From Legionellales bacterium (GTDB taxonomy: Bacteria > Pseudomonadota > Gammaproteobacteria > JAHCLG01): a DNA stretch of 38,457 nucleotides. Location of the stretch: NCBI GenBank assembly GCA_026125385.1, contig JAHCLG010000024.1, positions 1-38,457 on the forward strand. The letters run 5' to 3'. This document shows positions 26,001 to 33,331 of the stretch, piece by piece. How positions within the stretch are numbered: the first letter of the stretch is position 1; the number at the start of each line of letters is the position of its first letter. A model generated the notes under the pieces. The model made no database searches. It saw only the letters and a list, made by a program, of their open reading frames with translations, and was not told the DNA's origin. Both the position numbers and the translations under genes were made by a program.

Positions 26001-26144
26001 GTAAATAATTAACTCATTAGAACTCAATTGCTGATTCAATAATTGCCGCACGGGTGCGATGCGTAAGCCATTTTGCCGATAGCGCTCGAGATATTCGCAA
26101 AATAATGCGATATTAGCATCCATTTTTTTATTAATGTTATTCAT
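23097..26144 (-). CDS. Large helical coiled-coil protein of unknown function
   Basis: 1015 residues, no family recognised. There is no signal peptide or clear membrane segment. Nearly the whole sequence is predicted helical, rich in Leu, Gln, Glu, Asn and Lys, with long heptad-like tracts. The C-terminus is basic (YYRKRRLKIVGKS). The ATG at 26142-26144 has GGGG 6 bases upstream and a TATACT -10-like box lies at 26177-26182 on the minus strand. Large soluble coiled-coil proteins without homologues are common among Legionella and Coxiella secreted effectors, so that is one hypothesis; a cytoskeletal or scaffold role is another. It stands alone between the transglycosylase (same strand) and a divergent L,D-transpeptidase. 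Confidence 0.85.
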   Translation of the reverse strand: MNNINKKMDANIALFCEYLERYRQNGLRIAPVRQLLNQQLSSNELIIYADCLPNCMNDELTSLIEFPVTNLEVLNVYRRQRIADLEHFFYEQYQLLNQCEQALLAMNERIVDDALSKRNTFKEQSSQAHYQELRESLIQQQLDQLLDLIRLILLKNTNSSEEIRKINRVMGKDLAKTMTPSLRKVLIQLRNSLENRMDYKQTRTLSEQFDVMVLGQDLIQILLIDDQFSQVNSALMKIFQHQPSIKENSPEFSLKGESLLDELEDLMNQLTIISAKSSNLESSIHLQSVFFQQGKYPPELLVLIDHAENRIKHVLNEFPNQYKKAISLRDKLHAIIEHYSTASDINLSSFSQSNNRVDDENIINDAHREEKAILYTIAVVLAEHIVSEQHLKSDYQYFINSFKQDNYKKREQDYEQLTELKNTLQQSGEHSLFLKSIVHDVTQALLERHHLTLGLNYFVESISHSFSYGKIHSKVCRNLINEITHQAKENALILSTHNQWGINSLDYRELNFFYLLKSFSKSILAIPSVIPFLNPKEDIIMVDNLDSILRKIEVNLHSESGYIAAMTTDFNNKITPLKNFYERSKLFLEKLSEKRKNHTEMAKELLNVIEFRLLQLQKFINHLENRSRTLSNIYKCVNNNKEYLIHLQKCHQDQILKAEELSRLVIHHASHSLLTKRAEILLDRYTHLKKAETIIEQSFKMLTFPSRHLSDFIREALAIVKTTNAEIEWLKMRDAHLAYINQWSRLRGDDNYEENIASNQNSIQQSLEELKVAVDHFLSTRYDCLTRKLLLIRLLSYLKRQLLTTETTIDKDHLLDANKTLNNLTETLLQAYTEYRGKVELLITKRQAMLARKKPHFLFTIFRQFKRKINFSNQQCLLNVEEILNYLYLAHRQHVSDDIMLEELDQRFAMTVHSLIIAYQAAQARLQQIKLELNSPLNFKILRYISRQYQSRYNHFLNAKKNVNDLENRLLDFIDNFANNVAAWQADIEQQMEIQEDEAMQQYYRKRRLKIVGKS

Positions 26145-26326
26145 TATCTACCCCAAGAATCCATCTCGATGATTTAAGTATAGCTGCTTTTTAATGAATT
26201 GTTGGTTTAAAGTGTGCGTAAAGTGCCCTTGTTTTATAGCGGATAGGAAAATTATAAAAAAAGTCTATAATAATAGGAGTACTGCTTAAATCCTAAACAG
26301 TTAAAAAGAATATTTTGGGGGTTAAA

Positions 26327-26995
26327 ATGCGTAATCTCTTATTAGGTATTGGGTTAGTATTTTATTTTTCTATGAGTTTAGCCTCACCTTTTGGTGCAAA
26401 ATTATGCCGTGAAAATCCCAATTTTGATTGTGTAAAAGTCGGCAGCGACACGTGGAAAAAAATAGCGACGAATGCAGAAACTCGTCAATTAATTAAATTA
26501 ATTAATCGCGTTAATATCGGTTTATCGGGAACGGTTGCTGTTCCTAAAAATTTAGAAAATGCTACACGCCACTCGCTTTCACCCTTTCCCGAACGCATGC
26601 CCGCAGCGATGGAAAAAATATTAATTATAGATTTAGAAAAACTTGCTTGGGCGGCCTATGGCAAAAATGGTTTATTATTAAAATGGGGCGCTATTTCACC
26701 TGGTAAAGATAAATGTCCAGAGGATAATTCCAGTTGTCGTACTACTACTGGAAAATTTAGTGTCTATCGTAAACAAGGTGCCGATTGTTATTCGCGTAAA
26801 TATCCTTTGCCATTTGGTGGCGCACCGATGCCATATTGTAGTTTTTTTAATGGCGGCATCGCCGTACATGCCGGTATGCTTCCCGGTCGGCCCGATAGTC
26901 ATGGCTGCGTTCGCACCGATATGGCCGATGCTAAATGGTTAAGCCAAGAGTTTCTAACCATTGGCACCCAAGTTCATGTTCGTCCTTATCGATAA
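26327..26995 (+). CDS. L,D-transpeptidase (YkuD family)
   Basis: 222 residues from ATG 26327, which has GGGGG 6 bases upstream; a TTG at 26315 overlaps that site. A signal peptide (about 1-19, ending MSLAS) sends it to the periplasm. The catalytic YkuD motif is complete: H181 in AVHAGMLPGRPD and S191-H192-G193-C194-x-R196 in SHGCVR, with C194 the nucleophile. These enzymes cross-link peptidoglycan (3-3) or attach proteins to it. Extra cysteines at 27, 35, 130, 137, 154 and 171 may form disulphides. A TATAAT lies at 26266-26271. Next gene: an S1/P1-like protein, also secreted. Confidence 0.93.
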   Translation: MRNLLLGIGLVFYFSMSLASPFGAKLCRENPNFDCVKVGSDTWKKIATNAETRQLIKLINRVNIGLSGTVAVPKNLENATRHSLSPFPERMPAAMEKILIIDLEKLAWAAYGKNGLLLKWGAISPGKDKCPEDNSSCRTTTGKFSVYRKQGADCYSRKYPLPFGGAPMPYCSFFNGGIAVHAGMLPGRPDSHGCVRTDMADAKWLSQEFLTIGTQVHVRPYR

Positions 26996-27077
26996 ATAAA
27001 TTGAATCATGCCGTTAAAATCATTACAGTAATGAGAAAACTGGGCAATTAACATTAGGACGAAAGGAATCTCATTGC

Positions 27078-27983
27078 ATGCGTTATTATTTACTCATGGT
27101 TCTATTCTCTTGCATTTTTTCAATTAATTTTTGCTACGCTTGGAGTGAGCGCGCTTATGTGATTGTCACGCAAATGGCATTGAATCAATTATCGAAACCC
27201 GATCAACTCCGCTATGAGCATATGGCAAAATTAATTGAAATTAATCTACCACTTAAACAACGTAATTACCTCAAACAGCATTTTAAAACAGCAAGTTTAT
27301 TTGCGCGCTTAAGTGTATTACCCAGTTTTTGGAAAATGCAGCCCCTAGGTGAGGTTTATCAACAGTTGAATGGAACGCTGCCTAGTTCGTTAACTAAATA
27401 TAAAGAACAAGATACCCAAAACTGGCATGCTATCAATTTTCCTTATCCAAATTTACCTCAGTGCAATTCTATTAAAACACCCAATCTCGTTTGGGCAATT
27501 AATCATTTTAAAAAGGGTTTAAAGGAAAGCTATACCAGTAACACTAAAGTTATCAATTTAGTATTTTTAGCTAATTTCATCACGGATGTTCACCAGCCGT
27601 TACGCACTCATATACTAGTCGATCAACAATGCAAATCGAATAATATGGGAGAAGATGTTTGTTTAATTCCAGTGGGTGAGGATAATTGCGATAAAACACT
27701 TTTAGATTTGTGGGAAGATGGTGCGGGTTATCTAACTTCAACTGTGAATATTTCCTATATTACGGAAGAATTGCAAAAGCGTTATCCCGCCAAACAATTT
27801 AGTCAAGAATTGAACCAGAATTCTGCTGAAGCCTGGGCTAAAGAAAGTGTAACTTATTTCCCCAAAATCTATGGATTTCGTGACATGAGCCGTAAAAGTT
27901 ATGATACAGAAGTCATTAATATCACGAAAAAACAGCTAGCGCTCGCCGCTTATCGTTTGGCTGCCATTTTAAAACAAAATTAA
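27078..27983 (+). CDS. Secreted S1/P1-nuclease-like protein with most zinc ligands lost
   Basis: 301 residues. The signal peptide ends ...NFCYA, leaving mature W22, the N-terminal Trp that ligates zinc in P1 nuclease. The fold signatures NWHAINFPYP and LANFITDVHQPLR identify the S1/P1 family. But compared with P1 nuclease, H6 is Y27, D45 is about S83, H116 is N166, H126 is R176, H149 is L209 and D153 is E213; only W22, H117 and D170 are kept. It is therefore unlikely to be a normal three-zinc nuclease. Cysteines 129, 185, 195 and 204 could make disulphides. The family call is firm; the residue matching was done by eye. Confidence 0.8.
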   Translation: MRYYLLMVLFSCIFSINFCYAWSERAYVIVTQMALNQLSKPDQLRYEHMAKLIEINLPLKQRNYLKQHFKTASLFARLSVLPSFWKMQPLGEVYQQLNGTLPSSLTKYKEQDTQNWHAINFPYPNLPQCNSIKTPNLVWAINHFKKGLKESYTSNTKVINLVFLANFITDVHQPLRTHILVDQQCKSNNMGEDVCLIPVGEDNCDKTLLDLWEDGAGYLTSTVNISYITEELQKRYPAKQFSQELNQNSAEAWAKESVTYFPKIYGFRDMSRKSYDTEVINITKKQLALAAYRLAAILKQN

Positions 27984-28073
27984 GTCTTTGCAGTTACACG
28001 GTGGGTATGGCAAAATTGCAGGGTAAAAGTTTACAATAAATCCTAGGTTTAACTCGAGATAACAAGGTGGATC

Positions 28074-28271
28074 ATGCCAAAACTACAACGCGATTTTGTC
28101 AGTGAATTGGATCATTTTCTGGAAGATATTAATCAAACAATATCACCTTCTGCATCACAACTGGCTGAAATTAAAAAGCATCAACGAATTTCACAACTGC
28201 GCGATCACGATGAAGGTAGTAATGAAATGGATAGCATTTGGCAAGGATTTAATGAAGATAAAACCTTTTAA
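28074..28271 (+). CDS. Small acidic hypothetical protein
   Basis: 65 residues, soluble, no signal peptide. Sequence begins MPKLQRDFVSELDHFLEDIN and contains SASQLAEIKKHQRISQLRDH. The layout (a short Phe-Leu helix, then Ser-Gln-x-Glu-Ile-x-Lys and Arg-Ile-x-x-Leu-Arg-Asp) recalls the small CBU_0585-type proteins annotated in Legionellales, but this is from memory and uncertain. AAGGTGG lies 5 bases before the ATG, so it is likely translated. It is followed by a bidirectional terminator. Confidence 0.7.
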   Translation: MPKLQRDFVSELDHFLEDINQTISPSASQLAEIKKHQRISQLRDHDEGSNEMDSIWQGFNEDKTF

Positions 28272-28295
28272 TTTTTTAAATTATTAAATTAATAT

Positions 28296-28327
28296 AAGTT
28301 GGATTGAGCAAAAGCAAAATCCAACTT
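28296..28327. terminator. Bidirectional hairpin between convergent genes
   Basis: AAGTTGGATT (28296-28305) pairs perfectly with AATCCAACTT (28318-28327) around a 12-base loop, with A/T-rich flanks on both sides. It lies between the 65-residue gene and the RND transporter gene, which converge here. Confidence 0.75.
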
Positions 28328-28341
28328 TATTAACTTCACGT

Positions 28342-31300
28342 TCATTCCAAATTGTTTACGTCATCAAATCGTTTAAAGCGGCCAAAATAAGAATATGCAA
28401 TCGGCACGACAATTAATGAAAAGAATGTTCCAAATAATAAACCACCCACAATCACCCAACCAATTTGTTGACGTCCTACCGATCCGGGACCTGATGCAAA
28501 CGCTAAGGGTAATGTACCTAATACCATTGCCGCAGTCGTCATGAGAATAGGACGCAGACGTGTGGCAGCTGCTTGAATAATTGCATGAGCCATATCCACA
28601 CCTTGCTGACGTAAGCTATTGGCAAACTGTGTGATTAAAATTCCATGTTTAGAAATCATCCCAATTAAAGTCACAAAGCCAATTTCTGTATATAAATTTA
28701 TGGTACCGCCCGTGAATTTCAAACAGATTAATGCTCCCACGATGCTTAATGGTACTGTTAATAAAATAATAAAGGGATCAATAAAACTGCCAAATTGCGC
28801 GGCTAATACTAAATAAATAAAAACAATCGCCAGTAAGAAAATACCAATCATATCCCCACTGGATTGAATAAACTCTGCCGCTTTGCCTGCAAAGGCATAA
28901 TCAATATCTTTATTTAACACGGAAGGTAATACTGATTGAAAATATTTTACCGCTTGCCCGACGCTATAGCCTGGATTTAAATTTGCCGTTAAGGCAGCGG
29001 CACGCATGCGATTAAAATGAGGCAATCCAGGTTGACCAATTTTAGGGGTTAATTTGACTAAGCTTGATAAGGGGATCATTTGTGGTGTGGATTGACCACT
29101 GCGCACATATAATTTATCAATGCCTTTAAAATTCTCTAAATCCTTTTTCTGCGTTTGCACGAGCACTTCATAACTATAACCATCACTGAATAAATCAGTA
29201 ACATGAGATCCACCTAACATCACAGCAATCGTATTGGCAATATCTTGAATATTGACATGCAGAGTGCCTGCTAATTCGCGATTAATAGTTAATTCAAATT
29301 GTTGATCGTCGTATTTTAAATTTGTTTCCACGTGACTTAATCCAGGATTAGCTTTGGCTAATTTCATTAACGCTTGCATCGGTTGAATTAAATCATCGTA
29401 ACTTTTGGCAGTAGTTAATTGAATTGTTACATCACTGCCATCTTCACCATAACTTACCGGATCGGGAATACTGGGATACGCTTCAATTCCTGGAACATTT
29501 TTTAATTGCGGTTTTAATATTTCTAATAATTTATTGGTGGTAATGGTGCGTTCACCCCAGGGTTTTAAGGCAATATAAGAGGTGGCCCCACCGCTACTGA
29601 TCATCGAATAATAACTTTGCACGCCTGGTAAGTTTGCATAAATTTTTTCAATATCACGCATGTATTTATCGGTGTAATTTAAACTCGATCCGGTGGGGGA
29701 AGTAATCGAGGTTTGAATTAACCCCACATCTTCTTTAGGAATAAATTCTTGCGAGGTAAAATGAAATAATCCCAGACCTAATCCACCAATGATTAATAAG
29801 CCATAAAAAACCCGCAAACGTTGATTAAGAATTAAAGCTAAATAGCGTTGATAGCCTGTCGCAATTTTATCAAACCATTTATCCACCAAGGCTACCAGTT
29901 TATTATCGTGATCATGAGTGGTTAAAATGCGTGAACACATCATTGGCGATAAGGTCAGCGCTACCCAGCCTGAAATAATAACTGCTCCTGCCAATGAAAA
30001 AGCAAATTCTTTAAAAATGACCGCCGAATAACCTTGAGCAAATCCAATAGGCGCGTACACTGCTGCCAGCGTGATAGTCATGGCAATCACCGCGGTGGCA
30101 ATTTCGCGACTGCCTTTGATGGCTGCAGTAAAGGGCTTTTCGCCAGCCTCTATATGACGATGAATATTTTCTAACATCACAATAGCATCGTCTACTACCA
30201 AACCAATCGCTAATACCAAAGCCAGCAAGGTCATAACGTTAATAGTAAAATTTAATAAATACATTAATCCAAATACAGAAATTAAACATAAAGGAATGGT
30301 AACAATCGGGATCGACGACGCGCGCAATGATCCTAAAAATAAAAATACCACTAACATCACTAATATTACGGCTTCCAAAATTGAGTGAAAGGTTTCATGA
30401 ATTGAGCTGGCTAAAAATAATGATTGATCGTAATTGACTCGTAAACTCATCGTCGCTGGTAATGATTTACGAATTTGTTCTAAAGAGTGTTTAACTAAAT
30501 TGGCCACTTGAATGGGATTTGCCGATTGCAGAGGTTTGATTTCGACATCAATCGCCGACTGGCCATTAATGCGCATCGGCGCATCTTGTAAACTGGTGTA
30601 ACCTAATTCAACATCGGCAATATCACGAATTTTAAGGGGTAATCCCTGGGTATTATAAACAACTACATTTTTAAATTCTTCGGGAGTGGATAAGCGCGTG
30701 GCGGAAATCACCGAATAATTACGCCAAGGATCTTTAATACTGCCGGCGGGAAAATCGATATTATTATTTTGCAAAGCGGTTTTTACATCGGTGGCGGTCA
30801 CGCCGCGCGTCGCCAATTCATCGGCATTTAACCAAATTCGTAACGCATAATCGCTGGCGCCATAAATATCAACACCGCCTACTCCAGGAATTTGCCGTAA
30901 TTTCGGCCAAACGTAGCGGCGAACATAGTCGCGAATTTCAGCCGCTGTTTTATGTGGATCAATAAATCCTAAACTTAATACGCCCATATCATTCCCACCG
31001 ACATTAATCGAGGGCGGATCGATATCGGCTGGCAATTTCTCACGTAATGCGGCGATTTTATCGCGCACTTCATTCACGCCTTCTTCAAAATTGGCATCTA
31101 AACGAAAACGAATATAAACACGAGACCAAGAATTGCTACTGGAAGAGGTCATGGTTTGAATGCCATCGACGCCCGCAAGTGAATTTTCAATTAAGGTGGT
31201 AACGCTATTTTCCATTAATTTAGGATCGGCACCCTCATAATGCACGCCAATATTCATCAGGGGTTCACGTAAATCAGGGAAAAAACGAATTTCTAAACGG

Positions 31301-31389
31301 TGATAACCAACAATTCCCACAACGACCAAAACCAGATTTAAGACAATCGCTAACACGGGTTGTTTGATACAAATTTCTGTGAGCTTCAC
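28342..31389 (-). CDS. RND efflux transporter, inner-membrane pump (HAE-1 type)
   Basis: 1015 residues, full length. Proton-driven pump of the AcrB/MexB/VexF kind with two six-helix repeats and two large periplasmic loops. TM1 is QPVLAIVLNLVLVVVGIVGY; the proton-relay aspartate pair is in GLVVDDAIVMLENIHRH; the second half has FIYLVLAAQFGSFIDP and GMISKHGILITQFAN. Both relay residues are intact, so it should be active. It starts 6 bases after the periplasmic adaptor gene. No outer-membrane TolC-like partner is in the window, so it must use one encoded elsewhere. The substrate is unknown. Confidence 0.95.
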   Translation of the reverse strand: MKLTEICIKQPVLAIVLNLVLVVVGIVGYHRLEIRFFPDLREPLMNIGVHYEGADPKLMENSVTTLIENSLAGVDGIQTMTSSSSNSWSRVYIRFRLDANFEEGVNEVRDKIAALREKLPADIDPPSINVGGNDMGVLSLGFIDPHKTAAEIRDYVRRYVWPKLRQIPGVGGVDIYGASDYALRIWLNADELATRGVTATDVKTALQNNNIDFPAGSIKDPWRNYSVISATRLSTPEEFKNVVVYNTQGLPLKIRDIADVELGYTSLQDAPMRINGQSAIDVEIKPLQSANPIQVANLVKHSLEQIRKSLPATMSLRVNYDQSLFLASSIHETFHSILEAVILVMLVVFLFLGSLRASSIPIVTIPLCLISVFGLMYLLNFTINVMTLLALVLAIGLVVDDAIVMLENIHRHIEAGEKPFTAAIKGSREIATAVIAMTITLAAVYAPIGFAQGYSAVIFKEFAFSLAGAVIISGWVALTLSPMMCSRILTTHDHDNKLVALVDKWFDKIATGYQRYLALILNQRLRVFYGLLIIGGLGLGLFHFTSQEFIPKEDVGLIQTSITSPTGSSLNYTDKYMRDIEKIYANLPGVQSYYSMISSGGATSYIALKPWGERTITTNKLLEILKPQLKNVPGIEAYPSIPDPVSYGEDGSDVTIQLTTAKSYDDLIQPMQALMKLAKANPGLSHVETNLKYDDQQFELTINRELAGTLHVNIQDIANTIAVMLGGSHVTDLFSDGYSYEVLVQTQKKDLENFKGIDKLYVRSGQSTPQMIPLSSLVKLTPKIGQPGLPHFNRMRAAALTANLNPGYSVGQAVKYFQSVLPSVLNKDIDYAFAGKAAEFIQSSGDMIGIFLLAIVFIYLVLAAQFGSFIDPFIILLTVPLSIVGALICLKFTGGTINLYTEIGFVTLIGMISKHGILITQFANSLRQQGVDMAHAIIQAAATRLRPILMTTAAMVLGTLPLAFASGPGSVGRQQIGWVIVGGLLFGTFFSLIVVPIAYSYFGRFKRFDDVNNLE

Positions 31390-31395
31390 CTTAAT

Positions 31396-32442
31396 CTACT
31401 CCGTGTCGGTCGTCGGTTGCGCTGTGACTATTTTTACGGGTGTACCATCACTTAATTTTTGAATACCGGCGGTGACCACAACATCGCCTGGTTTCAAACC
31501 CGATTTCACTTCGGCATAACCTTTAATCCGCCGTCCTAACTCTACTTTGGCACTATACGCTTTGCCATCGGTGATTCGATAAACAAAATCGCCAGCCATG
31601 CTCGCGGTAATACTTTGTTCGGGAACAATCACACTGTTTTTAGCAACGCCCACCACTTGTTCAATGCCAGCAAACATTCCAGGCGCTAATAATCCATTTT
31701 GATTATCCAGTGTGGCTTCCACCGTCACCATGCGGGTGTTTTGATCGACCGCGGGTGAAATAAAGGTGACTTTTGCCTGAAAAATTTTATTAATTCCGTT
31801 AACCTCCACATCGACTTCTTGATTAATACTGAGTTGTGAAACAAACTTTTGAGGTACTGAATATCTGACTTTGAGATGATCGTTATTAACCAAGGGCACT
31901 ATCGCTTGCCCCGAAGTAACGTAATCGCCGACATTAACTTTTAATTCTCCCAAGGTGCCATTAAACGGCGCGACAATTTGTTTTTCATCCAGCGCTGCGG
32001 TAGACGTTTTTAACGCTGCCATTTTAGTGGCAACGTCAGCTTGCGCTTGATTTAACATTTGAGTGGAAACCCCGCCGTATTCTTTCACTTCTAAATAGCG
32101 TGCCAGCGTGGTTTGGCTGAGCTTTAACGCCGCCTTGGCCGAATCGACATTTGCCTGCGCGGTTTCTTGCTCTAGCTGAACGATCACATCGCCTTTTTTA
32201 ACGTCTTGTCCATTGTTAAAAAAAATTTTAACCACTTGTCCTTCGACTTGCGCACTGAGCGTGGCGACGTTAAATGAGGATAAGGTTCCCACTGCAGAAA
32301 CCGTTTCGGGAATATCGCGGGTACCGATGGTTGCCACTTCTACGGCAATCGCATCGTTATTGGTTTTATCATGATCCGTGAAACAGCCCTGACATAACAG
32401 CGCGATGATGCTTATAACTAACCATTTTGATAATTTTGTCAT
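31396..32442 (-). CDS. RND efflux periplasmic adaptor (membrane fusion lipoprotein)
   Basis: 348 residues. The N-terminus is a lipoprotein signal with lipobox LCQGC (C20), so it is anchored to the inner membrane. The adaptor order is typical: lipoyl half-motif (VEGQVVKIFFNNGQDVKKGD), a helical hairpin with QANVDSAKAALKLSQTTLARY, the second lipoyl half (IVAPFNGTLGELKVNVGDYV), then beta-barrel and membrane-proximal domains (GLLAPGMFAGIEQVVGV). It links the pump to an outer-membrane channel. It is the first gene of the two-gene operon and overlaps nothing; the spacing to the pump gene is 6 bases. Confidence 0.94.
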   Translation of the reverse strand: MTKLSKWLVISIIALLCQGCFTDHDKTNNDAIAVEVATIGTRDIPETVSAVGTLSSFNVATLSAQVEGQVVKIFFNNGQDVKKGDVIVQLEQETAQANVDSAKAALKLSQTTLARYLEVKEYGGVSTQMLNQAQADVATKMAALKTSTAALDEKQIVAPFNGTLGELKVNVGDYVTSGQAIVPLVNNDHLKVRYSVPQKFVSQLSINQEVDVEVNGINKIFQAKVTFISPAVDQNTRMVTVEATLDNQNGLLAPGMFAGIEQVVGVAKNSVIVPEQSITASMAGDFVYRITDGKAYSAKVELGRRIKGYAEVKSGLKPGDVVVTAGIQKLSDGTPVKIVTAQPTTDTE

Positions 32443-32504
32443 GGAATATAAAACCTAGAATAATGTGGCTTGCGTTTCGTTCACGGCGAACATTAAAATA
32501 CGCC

Positions 32505-32510
32505 ATTATA
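32505..32510 (-). promoter_or_regulatory. -10 box of the RND operon
   Basis: A perfect TATAAT on the minus strand, 62 bases before the adaptor start codon. No good -35 is found at 16-18 bases. The remainder of the 32443-32666 spacer shows no other clear element apart from the strong GAGGAG of the next gene. Confidence 0.4.
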
Positions 32511-32666
32511 CTCGATATGCTGGATAAAACGTAGCAATTTTCAAGTGGTCTAATCACTTCAATGCCGTTCAGCGCCATGTGAAACCGCAGAGAGCAAGCA
32601 AAAAGCTTTATGCCTAACGCAAACTTTGGGGACGACATTTAACATTATGGTAGAGGAGACGAACCC

Positions 32667-33287
32667 ATGAAAACCATGTTAAAAATTTATTTTAGCCACC
32701 CCACCATCTGGGGCTTGTGGTTTTTATTCGCGGTGCTGTGTGGGCTAAATTGGCATTTGCATTTATTCACCCATCACTCTCTGTGGCTTATCTTGCCGGT
32801 GATCTTAGCACCGTTTTACGAATGGTTTGCGCATAAATATTTATTGCACGCCAAACTACCCCAGAACGATGGCCTACTAAAACGCTTCTTGCTACGCCTT
32901 CACCACGATCACCATCGTGATCCAAAAAATATCCGTTTACTTTTCGCGCCAGTCAGTGCGCTTATTATTCTATTTATTAAACTCTATTTATTTTATGCCC
33001 TCTTGAGTTTAAGTTTTCATATTGCGCTTATCCCACTCACTTCGACAGTTTTATATTATCTTTATTACGAATGGGTTCATTTAGGACATCATATTGTTGA
33101 ATACCAACATTTAACACGCTACGGAAAAAAAATGAAAAGCGCGCATATGCGTCATCATTATATTAATGAAAATTATTGGTGGGGGATCACTAATCATCTT
33201 GGGGATGTCATATTTGGAACTTTTAAAGATCGCAAAAATGTTGAAAAAAGTGACTTCACTAAAAAAATTCATCACAAGCTGAACTGA
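32667..33287 (+). CDS. Fatty acid hydroxylase superfamily membrane protein
   Basis: 206 residues with about four membrane segments. The histidine clusters of the non-haem di-iron hydroxylase/desaturase superfamily (PF04116) are all present: H56-x4-H61 in EWFAHKYLLH, H79/H80-x-H82-H83 in LHHDHHRDP, VHLGHHIVEY in the middle and AHMRHHY near the end, followed by WWGITNHLGDVIFGTF. It probably hydroxylates a lipid (fatty acid, sterol or carotenoid class); which one cannot be told. GAGGAG lies 8 bases before ATG 32667. It is monocistronic, diverging from the RND operon and ending at a hairpin. Confidence 0.88.
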   Translation: MKTMLKIYFSHPTIWGLWFLFAVLCGLNWHLHLFTHHSLWLILPVILAPFYEWFAHKYLLHAKLPQNDGLLKRFLLRLHHDHHRDPKNIRLLFAPVSALIILFIKLYLFYALLSLSFHIALIPLTSTVLYYLYYEWVHLGHHIVEYQHLTRYGKKMKSAHMRHHYINENYWWGITNHLGDVIFGTFKDRKNVEKSDFTKKIHHKLN

Positions 33288-33295
33288 TATCAACA

Positions 33296-33321
33296 GGAGT
33301 TTTGCACATGTGCGAAACTCC
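33296..33321. terminator. Bidirectional hairpin (repeat family 4)
   Basis: GGAGTTTTGCACA (33296-33308) pairs with TGTGCGAAACTCC (33309-33321), a near-perfect 26-base palindrome with one G-T pair. It lies 8 bases after the hydroxylase stop and 10 bases from the stop of the converging AlbA_2 gene. It is the same hairpin as the one after rph. Confidence 0.75.
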
Positions 33322-33331
33322 TGATCAAAAA

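Noticed and set aside
28342-32442. Complete tripartite efflux operon
   Set aside because: No outer-membrane channel gene is present on either side; only the pump and adaptor are here.
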